Source: Desulfomonile tiedjei DSM 6799 (GTDB lineage: Bacteria; Desulfobacterota; Desulfomonilia; Desulfomonilales; Desulfomonilaceae). Taken from it: a stretch of DNA of 64,000 bases. Both the position numbers and the translations under genes were made by a program. The stretch is taken from contig NC_018025.1 in NCBI RefSeq assembly GCF_000266945.1, positions 496,001 through 560,000 of the forward strand, in the 5' to 3' direction. Positions 51,297-59,968 of the stretch are shown here, one piece after another (the stretch's first letter is position 1; each line of letters starts with the position of its first letter). A model generated the notes under the pieces. The model had not been told where the DNA came from and did not search any database. It saw only the letters and a program-made list of their open reading frames with translations.

Positions 51297-52358
51297 ATGG
51301 GTTTGAACAGCCGAAGCTTGCGATTCAAGATGTCTTTCCTCGATCTGATCGAATTCAGCCAAGAAGCTGGGTGGGTAGATCCACAAGAAATGGGAGCATT
51401 GGGGAGATACCGCGCCTCGATACAGCATGAGCAAATGTGGGGAATTTCGGACGGATATATCCTCAGACCAGGTTTAACGATTTCTTATGTCGACCTGTAC
51501 CTCGCTAAGGATACAGAATTATCACTGCAATTGAGTGAACCGGCCGTCGCGTTCGGCAGCCTTATCGAAGCTTCAGGAACCAGGGGCATAATAGACGGCA
51601 AAGGGATTACTGCAGAAGCGAGGATTAGCTCGCGGATTAATATGGTCAGTGTGGTCCAAGGCAAAGAATGGATTCTCAGGCTGGCCGGTGGTCAGAGACA
51701 TCGGATGTTCAGGATTCAAATTACAAAACAGATCATACGGGAACTGATCGGAGAATATGACGAGATGATAGCTGGACCGCTTCGCCATATTCTGTCATCG
51801 TCCAGCTCTGCTCACGACTGCCTTCAAGAGAATCTTACAGCAACTGGAGAATATCTTGCCTATCAGATCCTCCAATGTCCGCTGGAAGGAGTGGCAAGAC
51901 GACTCTTCATGGAAAGTAAAGCGTTGGAGATGATTGCTTACGAGTTGGAAGAGTTTTCCGGCAACGTTTCGGGTGCAAAAGTGATTCGCAATCTCCAGGA
52001 AACCGAGAGGCTCTATCGAGCCAAAAGCATACTCGAAGCTGAGTTCGTCAATCCCCCCGCTCTTTTCCAGCTTTCACGTCGGATAGGGCTGAACGATTTC
52101 AAGCTCAAGGCCGGATTTCGAGAAGTATTTGGTAACACTGTTTTCGGATATGTTCGTCAACTGCGTATGGAAAAGGCACGAGCACTCCTCGAAGGCAGCG
52201 ATTTGAGCGTCACACAGATTGCGCTTGAAGTTGGCTACAATTCTTTTGGCCACTTTGCCGCCGCGTTTAGGAAATCGTTCGGAATTCCCCCCAGTCAGTA
52301 CCGTCGAACCCGTAACTGCCGTGAAATGCCGTTGCCTTGGCTCCCGCCAAGAGCATGA
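51297..52358 (+). CDS. AraC family transcriptional regulator (PchR-like)
   Basis: The 353-residue regulator has a variable N-terminal sensing part (about 1-240) and a C-terminal AraC/XylS double helix-turn-helix: FQLSRRIGLNDFKLKAGFRE near 259-278, then VTQIALEVGYNSFGHFAAAF near 304-323, ending GIPPSQYRR. The sequence FKLKAGFREVFGNTVFGYVR is characteristic of the siderophore-regulator (PchR-like) branch, which hints at an iron or siderophore-like ligand. The ATG at 51297 follows AGGAGGTCGGGATA. It is divergent from the Cache/MacAB-type operon, its probable target. Confidence 0.9.
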   Translation: MGLNSRSLRFKMSFLDLIEFSQEAGWVDPQEMGALGRYRASIQHEQMWGISDGYILRPGLTISYVDLYLAKDTELSLQLSEPAVAFGSLIEASGTRGIIDGKGITAEARISSRINMVSVVQGKEWILRLAGGQRHRMFRIQITKQIIRELIGEYDEMIAGPLRHILSSSSSAHDCLQENLTATGEYLAYQILQCPLEGVARRLFMESKALEMIAYELEEFSGNVSGAKVIRNLQETERLYRAKSILEAEFVNPPALFQLSRRIGLNDFKLKAGFREVFGNTVFGYVRQLRMEKARALLEGSDLSVTQIALEVGYNSFGHFAAAFRKSFGIPPSQYRRTRNCREMPLPWLPPRA

Positions 52359-52725
52359 CAACTCTGTTAATTCAAGCAACTGTCGCGCTTTTCGCCTTTC
52401 TCAGCAGGAATTTCCCGTCCATTGTTCCGCTCTTGGCACTCAGCCAGGAACTAATCTCCCTGTACCATCGCTCCGATGTGTGTCAGCTCGCGTAAGATGC
52501 GGTGAATTCATGAACCGCATCGTCTGCGAAGCTGTCGAACGACTGGATCGATGCGGTTCCAGTTGGTCACGGTATCCTACGTCGGTGCTTACCCGAACAC
52601 GTACTCCCCATCCGCTGGTCGTCAAGCTCTACTAAGCCGCCCCTTGACCTGCCAGGCCGAATTGTCTTGCAAGCAAAACCCGGGAAACATAAAATGGTGA
52701 TAAGAACTGGATAAGGAACACGATC
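52359..52725. other. intergenic region with a candidate promoter
   Basis: These 370 bases show no supported gene. A good sigma-70-type promoter lies at the right end (separate entry). Confidence 0.45.
52667..52695 (+). promoter_or_regulatory. candidate sigma-70 promoter for the small protein/parvulin/SUMF1 cluster
   Basis: TTGCAA (52667-52672) and TAAAAT (52690-52695) have exactly 17 bases between them. They lie 30 bases before the GTG of the small gene. Confidence 0.45.
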
Positions 52726-52980
52726 GTGGACGACCAAACCATATTGGCCACTTCAGAACACGGCTCCGTGACGGTATGCCCGGGAGGCATCGTGCACGTG
52801 CATTTGCCTCATTGCTCGATCAAGCTTACTCCCGCGGATTTTGTCAAATTCTCCGAACTCGTGGCAAAGGCCAGGGCGAATTTCGATTCCAAACAGCGGT
52901 CCGGTGCAAAACCTCGTCTCCAGCTTGTAAGTACCGACACGGAACGCGAATCTCCATCGGAATCGAAAGATCCGGAATAA
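52726..52980 (+). CDS. small hypothetical protein
   Basis: No family is recognised. The 84 residues start with a GTG at 52726, and AAGGAA lies about nine bases upstream. The N-terminal half looks like a compact beta fold: LATSEHGSVTVCPGGIVHVH (about 7-26), then HCSIKLTPADFVKFSELVA. The last 25 residues are charged and probably disordered. A candidate promoter directly upstream and the good ribosome-binding site support a real gene. It precedes the secreted parvulin by 185 bases. Confidence 0.6.
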   Translation: MDDQTILATSEHGSVTVCPGGIVHVHLPHCSIKLTPADFVKFSELVAKARANFDSKQRSGAKPRLQLVSTDTERESPSESKDPE

Positions 52981-53165
52981 CCTCATTTCACCAGCCGATT
53001 CTCTTACCGGAAGTCTCGTCTATTCAGGCCGCAGTCTTGCTTTTCCTCAGATCCTCGCATATAGTCTCACTGCTTTCGATGGACCCGAACGGGGTAAAAT
53101 ACAGTCCGCCCGGCATGTGGTCGGGAAAGCGCAATAATCGTTTTGGACTTCTGAATGAGGTAAGA

Positions 53166-53999
53166 ATGAAACGTATCGGATTTCTGTTGCTGTTTATCAC
53201 ACTCATAAGCGTTCCAGGTTACGCCCAAGAAAAACAACCGACAGACGTCCTGGCAACTGTGGGGAATCATACGATTACACGGCAAATGCTCGACAATATT
53301 ATCGCAACCATTCCGGAGGAAAACCGGGTTCCGTTTTTGACTCCTGACGGCCGTAAGAAGATACTCGATGAGGTCGTGTCCTTTATGCTGCTTGCAGAGG
53401 CGGCAAAAACAACAGAAATGGACAAAGAGCCTGCCATAAAGACTCGACTGGATTACACGCAAACCGAATATCTCGCCAGAGAATATTTCCGGCGGCACAT
53501 GGCAAAGCTGCCTCAAATTTCCGAACAGGAGCTGGAAAGCTATTACAAAGAACACCTGTCGGAATTCAAGCCACCGGAAGAGGTTCAGGCACGCCATATT
53601 CTCGTGAAGACCGAAGCAGAGGCGAACAAAGTTCTGGAGCAGGCAAAATCCGGTAAGGACTTCGCTGAATTAGCGAAGAAATTCTCCATAGATCCCGCTG
53701 CTGCGCGAGGTGGAAAACTTGAGCTTCAGGACGGGAGAGACTGGCTTCCGAAAGGTACGTTCGAGAAGTCCTTCGAATATGCCCTGTTCAAGATCTCCAA
53801 GGGTGGAGTTGGCGGACCGGTCAAGACCCAGTTCGGCTGGCACATCCTGAAAGTGGACGACCGGCGGACACCGGAGACACCCTCTTTCGTGCAGGTCCGT
53901 GCCATGATTAAGAACCGGCTTCAAGATCAGAAGAATGCTGAAATTCATAAGCAACTCACCGAGCAGGTCAAACAGAGTGTTCCTGTGGTGATAAAGTGA
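53166..53999 (+). CDS. secreted parvulin-type peptidyl-prolyl isomerase (PpiC/SurA-like)
   Basis: The 277-residue protein has a signal peptide (MKRIGFLLLFITLISVPGYA), then a SurA-like N-terminal helical chaperone region (about 25-140). One PpiC domain lies at about 142-240, with VQARHILVKTEAEANKV near 141-157, FAELAKKFSIDPAAARGG and FGWHILKVDDRR. It catalyses proline isomerisation and assists folding of exported proteins. The start at 53166 is preferred because it gives the signal peptide and follows GAGGTAAG. Upstream codons back to 52776 overlap the small gene in another frame. It stops 21 bases before the SUMF1-PDZ gene and may help that large protein fold. Confidence 0.9.
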   Translation: MKRIGFLLLFITLISVPGYAQEKQPTDVLATVGNHTITRQMLDNIIATIPEENRVPFLTPDGRKKILDEVVSFMLLAEAAKTTEMDKEPAIKTRLDYTQTEYLAREYFRRHMAKLPQISEQELESYYKEHLSEFKPPEEVQARHILVKTEAEANKVLEQAKSGKDFAELAKKFSIDPAAARGGKLELQDGRDWLPKGTFEKSFEYALFKISKGGVGGPVKTQFGWHILKVDDRRTPETPSFVQVRAMIKNRLQDQKNAEIHKQLTEQVKQSVPVVIK

Positions 54000-54020
54000 G
54001 ACTCATTTCCGGGGGAATTC

Positions 54021-56975
54021 ATGCCGATACCGGGCCTCAGCAAAATGCTCGTGCGCACGTTAGTACTATTTGCGCTTCTTGTTTTCTGCACACCAATGAT
54101 AGTAGCCGGCGAACCGAAGCCGAAGGCAGACGGTAGCCAAGACGATACTCCGGTTAGTCCTTCAAAATTGTATGAAGCAGTGTCGGCATACCTGGACGGC
54201 TATCATAAAGGAACAGCTTCTTCCAGAAAGCGTAATTCCGGAGTTCAGAAACGGGGGACACCGACCGGTCCTGCAGAGGACACGTCCCATCGCGACAAAT
54301 TCGAGACAGAGCAGAGGCTCGCCGAACTGCGGCTCCAAAGACATGAATGGGATTTTGCCGCTCTCTCCCTGGAACGAGCTCTGAAGAATTTTGTCGTTTC
54401 CGCTACTGCGGATGAAAAAGATCAGCTCCAAAAACTCTTGCAAGATACAAAACGTACCTCAGTCAACAGTGCCGAACAAACCACCGCACCGGGTGAAATC
54501 ATAAACTCTCTGGGAATGCGAATGGTGGCGATCCGTCCCGGCACATTCATGATGGGAAGCACACCCGCGGAAATCCGCAGAATACAGAACGATTGGGCTG
54601 TGGAGGAAAGTGTCATTCAGTCGGAAAGCCCTGCTCATAAGGTTCGGATTACGAGACCGTTTCTCATGGGAAAGTACGAGGTCACGGTCGGTCAGTTCAA
54701 GAAATTCGTGAGCGAAACCGGGTATAGGACCGTTGCCGAAAAGCAGGGCTGGGGCTGGGTATACGACGATTCAAAAAAGCATTGGACGAAAAAACCCGGA
54801 GCCTCCTGGCGCACTACCGGATCTCAGGAATGGGACGATCTTCCGGTGACTCTCGTCTCGCATGCGGATGCTGAAGCATTTTGCGAATGGCTCAGCAAGC
54901 GGGAAGGGCGTCCCTATACTCTGCCTACTGAAGCTCAATGGGAATATGCCGCCAGAGGCGGGAAGCAAGGGGACCGTTTCCCCTGGGGAAACGATTACCC
55001 TGATGGCAGAAAACTTAATGTCGCAGATCGGAATGCTCGGGTACCCTGGGCCGATCGGACAGTAGACGACGGATATGGTGAAATTGCCCCTGTCGGGAGT
55101 TACGAACCCAATGGATTCTGGCTGTATGACATGATGGGGAACGTCTGGGAAGCATGCTCGGATTATTACGATCCAAAACTCTACGAAAGCCGCTCCAGCC
55201 AGAGCGTCTTCGATCCGACAGGTCCGGCGACAGGTAAAACGAAAGTTGTCCGGGGTGGAAACTGGGCTTTTGATGCAGGCATTGCACGAAACGCATTCCG
55301 GTTCGGAGCGGACCGGGAACTTTGTACCGATATGTCAGGCTTTCGAGTGAGCGCCTTAGCTTCTGCAGCAGAGCTGTCCCAGGCCAAAAAGACAGATGAA
55401 AACCTTTTGAGCAACGAGAATTTTAAGCTTTTGCTTGAAAAAGTGAAAGACATGGTGGCGGGTGGAAAACGATTGGAAGCCCGGCGATTCGTAGAAGACA
55501 TGACCGGCTACAAGAATGCGAAATCCAACCCGGACGATCCGATGTTTTTTGTTAAGAATGCTCTTACCTCTCTCATCGACCTCGCTTCGGACAAGGGCAC
55601 TCAGTCATTCAAGAATTCCCTGAACATGAATATGGTCAGGATACCTGCTGGAAGCTTTGTCATGGGAAGCTCCGAGACCGATATTGCTTGGGCAATGACT
55701 ACTCTGGCACAAGGACAGCCTATTTCTCTGGAAAACGAGTTCCCCTTTCATAAGGTGCGAATGTCCAGGCCTTTCTACATATCTGCGACAGAAGTGACCG
55801 TTGCTCAATTCAAGGCATTTGTGGACGAAACCGGGTACGTCACCGACGCGGAGGATGAAAAAGGCGGGCAGATCTTTAATTCCAGAACCAGGAGGTTCGA
55901 AAAGAAGGAAGGATCGTCCTGGAAAGACCCTGGTTGGACGATTACGCGGGATCAACCGGTGGTGATGATCTCGTATAATGATGCTCAGGCGTTCGTGGAA
56001 TGGCTCGCAGCAAAGGAAAAGCTCCCCTACAAGCTGCCTACGGAAGCACAATGGGAATATGCAGCCAGAGGCGGGCTCCCCATGTCGGTGTTTCCCTGGG
56101 GCGACCAGTTGCCCGACGGCCAGCGAGCCAATTATGCCGACAAGAGCACGGATTATGAATGGCGAGACCGTACGGCAGATGACGGGCACAAGTTTGTTTC
56201 TCCTGTGGGGAGCTATGAACCGAACGGATACGGCCTGTACGACATGGCGGGTAACGCCCTGGAGTGGGTCAGAGACTATTACGGTGAAGACTATTACCGG
56301 TTCAGTCCTGAAATCGATCCTGAAGGCCCCGGGCACGGTGAATTCCGCACGATGAAGGGTGGTGAATGGACCTTTGGCGCCGTGAATCTCAGATGCGCAT
56401 TCCGGGGTTGGGCAAGACCTGAATCTTCTTTTCAAAACAGCGGGTTCAGAGTTGCCATTGAATTGGCCAACCCGGTGCGGCCATTCCATTTTTCCAGTGA
56501 CTTCTTGACCAAGGAATGGGTTCCGGGTCAGGACCAGAGAGCGGCAGCAACAGCAGTAGCCAAAGAAAAAGAACGAAGCAAACAACCTGCTCGGATTACT
56601 GTAACGGAGAAGCCGAAACCTTCTCCGGAACCGGGAGTTAAGGGACTCCTGGTGCTTAACTTCTCACCAAAGTCTGATGCCAGGAAATCCGGGCTCTCCA
56701 AAGGGGACGTGATCATAGAATACGACGGGGCACGAGACCTTACTGTAGACAGATTTCTGGCTATGACAGCGATAACAAAAAGAGAGAGAACCAGACCTCT
56801 GCTTGTTTTCGTGCGAGACGGATACGAGTACTCAATCCGTGCAAATCCGGGATTCTTGGGGATTTCCGTTATGGATACCGTGATAAGAGGACCTTTTAAA
56901 CAGCCCGAATCTCGACCCGAACCCTCGACTGAGCCCGATAGGGACAAGAAATCGAAACCTGCGGATTGGACCTGA
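54021..56975 (+). CDS. secreted tandem SUMF1 (FGE-sulfatase) domain protein with C-terminal PDZ
   Basis: The 984-residue protein has a signal peptide (hydrophobic about 10-29), a helical linker (30-150), SUMF1 domain 1 (about 158-443) and SUMF1 domain 2 (about 533-815). A PDZ domain lies near 870-955, with LSKGDVIIEYDG. Both SUMF1 domains show the landmark motifs MRMVAIRPGTFMMGS or NMVRIPAGSFVMGS, LPTEAQWEYAARGG and a YDM(M/A)GN block. The catalytic cysteine pair of true formylglycine-generating enzymes is absent from the R-G-G-x-W segments (VVRGGNWAFDA and TMKGGEWTFGA). Sulfatase maturation is therefore not expected. A structural or ligand-binding envelope role is more likely. The start ATG at 54021 follows GGGGGAATTC. 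Confidence 0.88.
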   Translation: MPIPGLSKMLVRTLVLFALLVFCTPMIVAGEPKPKADGSQDDTPVSPSKLYEAVSAYLDGYHKGTASSRKRNSGVQKRGTPTGPAEDTSHRDKFETEQRLAELRLQRHEWDFAALSLERALKNFVVSATADEKDQLQKLLQDTKRTSVNSAEQTTAPGEIINSLGMRMVAIRPGTFMMGSTPAEIRRIQNDWAVEESVIQSESPAHKVRITRPFLMGKYEVTVGQFKKFVSETGYRTVAEKQGWGWVYDDSKKHWTKKPGASWRTTGSQEWDDLPVTLVSHADAEAFCEWLSKREGRPYTLPTEAQWEYAARGGKQGDRFPWGNDYPDGRKLNVADRNARVPWADRTVDDGYGEIAPVGSYEPNGFWLYDMMGNVWEACSDYYDPKLYESRSSQSVFDPTGPATGKTKVVRGGNWAFDAGIARNAFRFGADRELCTDMSGFRVSALASAAELSQAKKTDENLLSNENFKLLLEKVKDMVAGGKRLEARRFVEDMTGYKNAKSNPDDPMFFVKNALTSLIDLASDKGTQSFKNSLNMNMVRIPAGSFVMGSSETDIAWAMTTLAQGQPISLENEFPFHKVRMSRPFYISATEVTVAQFKAFVDETGYVTDAEDEKGGQIFNSRTRRFEKKEGSSWKDPGWTITRDQPVVMISYNDAQAFVEWLAAKEKLPYKLPTEAQWEYAARGGLPMSVFPWGDQLPDGQRANYADKSTDYEWRDRTADDGHKFVSPVGSYEPNGYGLYDMAGNALEWVRDYYGEDYYRFSPEIDPEGPGHGEFRTMKGGEWTFGAVNLRCAFRGWARPESSFQNSGFRVAIELANPVRPFHFSSDFLTKEWVPGQDQRAAATAVAKEKERSKQPARITVTEKPKPSPEPGVKGLLVLNFSPKSDARKSGLSKGDVIIEYDGARDLTVDRFLAMTAITKRERTRPLLVFVRDGYEYSIRANPGFLGISVMDTVIRGPFKQPESRPEPSTEPDRDKKSKPADWT

Positions 56976-57459
56976 TCCTGCCGGTCCTTCATCCGGGGAT
57001 ATAATATCACCGCAATCATGCGGCGCTTCTCTTTGTTCACGTACAGGACGTAGCGCGACGTGATCGGGATTGCGGCTGGTATAGTGATTGCCAATAATTC
57101 TGACGTTTATTCTCATGCTCCAATACAAGATACTGGTGGGGATCGGCGTCCCTGCCGGTCCATTCTATCGATATCATTGGTCATATTGAAGATGTGTCGG
57201 CACGGAGGCACGGCACCCACCAATATTTCTATCTTCAGTCGGACACTAACTCTGTAGTTGATATAAGCCACATAATTCCAGCGTAACCAAATCGAGCGTT
57301 TCGAGGAATTCGCATTCCGATCACGACTCTATAAGGAATCCATCGATCCGAATCCTTCCCCGTTATCCCGCATCAAAAACAACTATAGGCGTTCCATCGG
57401 GTGGCACAACGACGCAGCCTGAAGTGAAACGCCGATTATATAACGAGGGAGGAATGCCC
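56976..57459. other. intergenic region with repeat B copy 3
   Basis: About 480 bases hold the uninterrupted copy of repeat B (57120-57250). The rest lacks a supported gene. The DUF4331 ribosome-binding site, GGAGG, lies at 57448-57452. Confidence 0.5.
57120..57250 (+). repeat. repeat B copy 3, without MITE insert (empty site)
   Basis: It reads CAATACAAGATACTGG, then GGGGATCGGCGTC joined directly to CCTGCCGGTCC, then CGATATCATTGG and GGCACGGCACCCACCAATA. At the joint near 57150, copies 1 and 2 carry about 180 bases of MITE-like sequence. The ends TACTGGTGGG and CCCACCAATA are inverted repeats. Confidence 0.7.
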
Positions 57460-58494
57460 ATGTCCAATCACTTTACCGGTCTGAACCTCGGACCCCCGGA
57501 GGGAGACACTCGACTCGATCTTACCGATCTCTATGCCTTTCAAGTACCCACGGACCCGTCCAGAACGGTCCTCATTCTTAACTGCAACTCGTTCGCTAAG
57601 GGTGCCGAGTTCCACCCTGACGCGGTATATCGGATTAACATCGATAATGACAGTGACGCGGAGAACGATATCTCGTTCGTGCTGGTGTTTTCCGAGCGGC
57701 GAGACAACCGGCAGCTTGCGAACGTGTATCTGGCTAAAGGCGCTGATGCCCGCCAAGCCGAACCTGCCGGAGAACTGATTTTCAAGGATATCGAAGTGTC
57801 GTTCGGTTCCAACCCGCGCGTCTTCACGTCAGGGCCCTACAAGTGTTTCCTCGGACTGCGGAGTGATGCGTTCTTCATCGACTTCGCGGGAATCCTCAAC
57901 ATGTTCGACCACGAAGGAGGCAAGAACTTCACCGGCCTCGAAGGGTCTCCAGACCCGAATCGCTGGACCGGCAAAGACCTGTTCGCGAACTACAACGTGT
58001 TCAGCATGGCGTTTGAAGTGCCCACCAGCCTTTTGGGCGCCAACCCGAGAGTGCGCATTTGGGGACGGGTGAGCATACGACGTGATGGCGAGCTCATTCC
58101 CGTGGATCGGGCAGGACACCCGACTTTCGCCAACTTTTTCTTCACCGACGAAGTCAAACCGGAATTCGACCGCAGCGAGCCTGTTCACGACCGGGAGCGG
58201 TTCCTCGACGAGGCCGTGCACTCGTTGGAGCACGTGGGAGACTACTCCGATGAAGAAGCCAGAGCCGCGATCGATGCTGAAGGACTGCTGCCCGATATGC
58301 TCAGCTTCGATCCCTCCAAGCCTGGCGGGTATCCCAACGGCCGCCTGCTCACCGATCACGTCGTCGCACGCCGCCTCTCCATACTCTCTCATGGCAAGAT
58401 CCCAACCGACGGGCTCAAGCCGCACTCCGACCTGCTTTTTGAGTTTCCCTACCTCGGCACGCCGCACGAGCATCCTGACCCACCCCCCGCATAG
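57460..58494 (+). CDS. DUF4331 family protein
   Basis: The 344-residue protein matches the DUF4331 pattern: RLDLTDLYAFQVPTDPSRTV near residues 17-36, AVYRINIDNDSDAENDISFV, and GPYKCFLGLRSDAFFIDFAG near 130-149. Function is unknown; it has no signal peptide. Three in-frame starts exist (57424, 57454, 57460). The ATG at 57460 is chosen because GGAGG ends seven bases before it. Third-position GC is visibly higher than in neighbouring genes (runs such as GCCAACTTTTTCTTCACC), which may indicate acquisition. It is monocistronic. Confidence 0.8.
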   Translation: MSNHFTGLNLGPPEGDTRLDLTDLYAFQVPTDPSRTVLILNCNSFAKGAEFHPDAVYRINIDNDSDAENDISFVLVFSERRDNRQLANVYLAKGADARQAEPAGELIFKDIEVSFGSNPRVFTSGPYKCFLGLRSDAFFIDFAGILNMFDHEGGKNFTGLEGSPDPNRWTGKDLFANYNVFSMAFEVPTSLLGANPRVRIWGRVSIRRDGELIPVDRAGHPTFANFFFTDEVKPEFDRSEPVHDRERFLDEAVHSLEHVGDYSDEEARAAIDAEGLLPDMLSFDPSKPGGYPNGRLLTDHVVARRLSILSHGKIPTDGLKPHSDLLFEFPYLGTPHEHPDPPPA

Positions 58495-58652
58495 GTGGAT
58501 CTTCGACGTGCAAGCCCTGATGTGGCACAATTTGCAGCAACAAACAACTGCCACATCAGTGATCCCCTCGGTCTTTCCTAACCGATCGGCTTTCCGATAT
58601 TACTCGTATGATAGCGCTTTGTACTATACCGATTTGCTTTCAAAGTTAGACG

Positions 58653-58701
58653 AAAATCCCCTCTGCCCCCCCTTTATTAAAGGGGGGAATGGGGGGATTT
58701 T
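58653..58701. repeat. CCCCCTT/AAGGGGG palindromic element, copy 2
   Basis: Nested inverted repeats AAAATCCCC...GGGGATTTT and CCCCCCTTT-3-AAAGGGGGG lie between the convergent DUF4331 and PstS-like genes. They are related to the longer element at 4868-4953. A role as a bidirectional terminator is possible, since the two arms end in T- and A-runs. Confidence 0.7.
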
Positions 58702-58716
58702 GAACGCAAATGGGTA

Positions 58717-59571
58717 TTAGTGATCTCTTCTGGATGCCATAGGGTTAAGCAGTCCCCTGCTCGAACAGAAACTCACAAACCGCTTTGAATTGTCGCCGTA
58801 GTTGGAACTGTTGAAATAGAGAGTCATAGGGGCCGCGAGTGGATACGCTTGACTTTGGATCGTTTCGGGAGTCGGCATGACGGCGGGAGAATTCTCATCA
58901 TTCTTAATCGCAATGATCTTCACAAATCCATTGATGCGACCGCGAATAGCTTCAGTATAACGGGAGTCTGCAACGGAGCCGGGCTGTTTCCAGATCTTCC
59001 GTACGATATCATGATCGAAAACTCTCACGGTTTTTTGCGCAAAGGGAAAACCCCTGAGTACGGATTGGCTGAAAAACAATTCAGTACCCGAGACACTCTC
59101 GTCACGGGTCATAGTGGTAATGAGTTCATCGTCCCCGCCGACTTGATTCCAGTTATTGTATTCTCCTGAGAAAATTCTCCGCACCTGTTCTAAGGTCAAT
59201 TCTGTTACGGGATTTTTCGGATGGGTCACGAGCGTGACCGCACCCCACCCAACTATTTGTTCGACCAATCGCAGTCCGAGGTCCTCAGCTTCCTCCTGTG
59301 CGTCTTCATCCAGTTTCCCGAGCATGGCAATGGCATCATATTTTTTATCAGAGAGATCCTTCAGCGCCTCATGATCGCTTTCATCAACCACCACGCTTTT
59401 GTCAGGATTACGCTGCATATAGGCCCTTGCGAGATCCGTCATAGCGAAAAACATGTACTTTGAACCTCTAATCTGCAGCGGAGCGTTGTCATTACCCCAC
59501 GATAAAATCGGAGCTGTCAGAAACGTAATCAAAAATAGACAACGAATGGTAAGTCCACGTGCTTTCAACAT
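58717..59571 (-). CDS. PstS-like (phosphate-type) periplasmic substrate-binding protein
   Basis: The 284-residue protein has a signal peptide (hydrophobic about 8-22, SWGN cleavage). The fold is that of type-2 periplasmic binding proteins of the PstS-like family: IRGSKYMFFAMTDLARAYMQ near 30-49 and GWGAVTLVTHPKNPVTELTL near 105-124. LEQVRRIFSGEYNNWNQVGG follows, a hallmark of PstS-like proteins, then RDESVSGTELFF. The ATG at 59571 has AAGGAG seven bases upstream. No PstC, PstA or PstB genes are adjacent. An orphan role in phosphate scavenging or surface binding is therefore possible. Confidence 0.85.
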   Translation of the reverse strand: MLKARGLTIRCLFLITFLTAPILSWGNDNAPLQIRGSKYMFFAMTDLARAYMQRNPDKSVVVDESDHEALKDLSDKKYDAIAMLGKLDEDAQEEAEDLGLRLVEQIVGWGAVTLVTHPKNPVTELTLEQVRRIFSGEYNNWNQVGGDDELITTMTRDESVSGTELFFSQSVLRGFPFAQKTVRVFDHDIVRKIWKQPGSVADSRYTEAIRGRINGFVKIIAIKNDENSPAVMPTPETIQSQAYPLAAPMTLYFNSSNYGDNSKRFVSFCSSRGLLNPMASRRDH

Positions 59572-59968
59572 GAAATTCTCCTTTATAAAAACGACGCAGT
59601 TATTATTCAGAGTAAAAAATGGTTCGACATCCGATGGAATCCGCAATTTTGCTATCTGAGCGTAGGGTGACCAGGTTAGTACATTATGAGTTGTTCACTA
59701 AAAGTATGTTGACGAACCTTTTGCCCGGAATGCCAAGCTTATGCACAAGCGGTTATGTGCTCATATGGGGAAAGTCGAAATCGAATTACCCCCTATTACT
59801 TTATGGCAACGTAAAATGACGTATTACCGGTATATTATGGCGCTGTTCAAGTGAAAGCGTAAAAAAGCGCTTTTCAAACCGGTCAAACTGTGCTATAGAA
59901 TAGCCTATTAAGTAATGGAAATGCTTAACAAAAAATAACCACTGGAATCAGATAGGAGAAGCAAGCTT
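59572..59968. other. divergent intergenic region, PstS-like / D,D-carboxypeptidase
   Basis: About 400 AT-rich bases are expected to hold two divergent promoters. A perfect palindrome AAAAGCGCTTTT (59863-59874) is visible. TATAGAAT (59894-59901) is a possible -10 box for the carboxypeptidase gene, without a good -35. No gene. Confidence 0.45.

Noticed and set aside
52359-52635. Continuation of a plus-strand frame after the AraC gene
   Set aside because: Its start lies inside the AraC coding region and the composition is non-coding-like; I kept the region as a spacer.
55605-56585. Long minus-strand open frame (326 codons) opposite the SUMF1-PDZ gene
   Set aside because: It lies entirely antisense to a gene with clear domains, has no ribosome-binding site and encodes a Cys/Arg/His-rich sequence typical of shadow frames.
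54021-56975. Call of formylglycine-generating enzyme (sulfatase activator)
   Set aside because: The catalytic cysteine pair is missing in both domains and no sulfatase gene is in the window.
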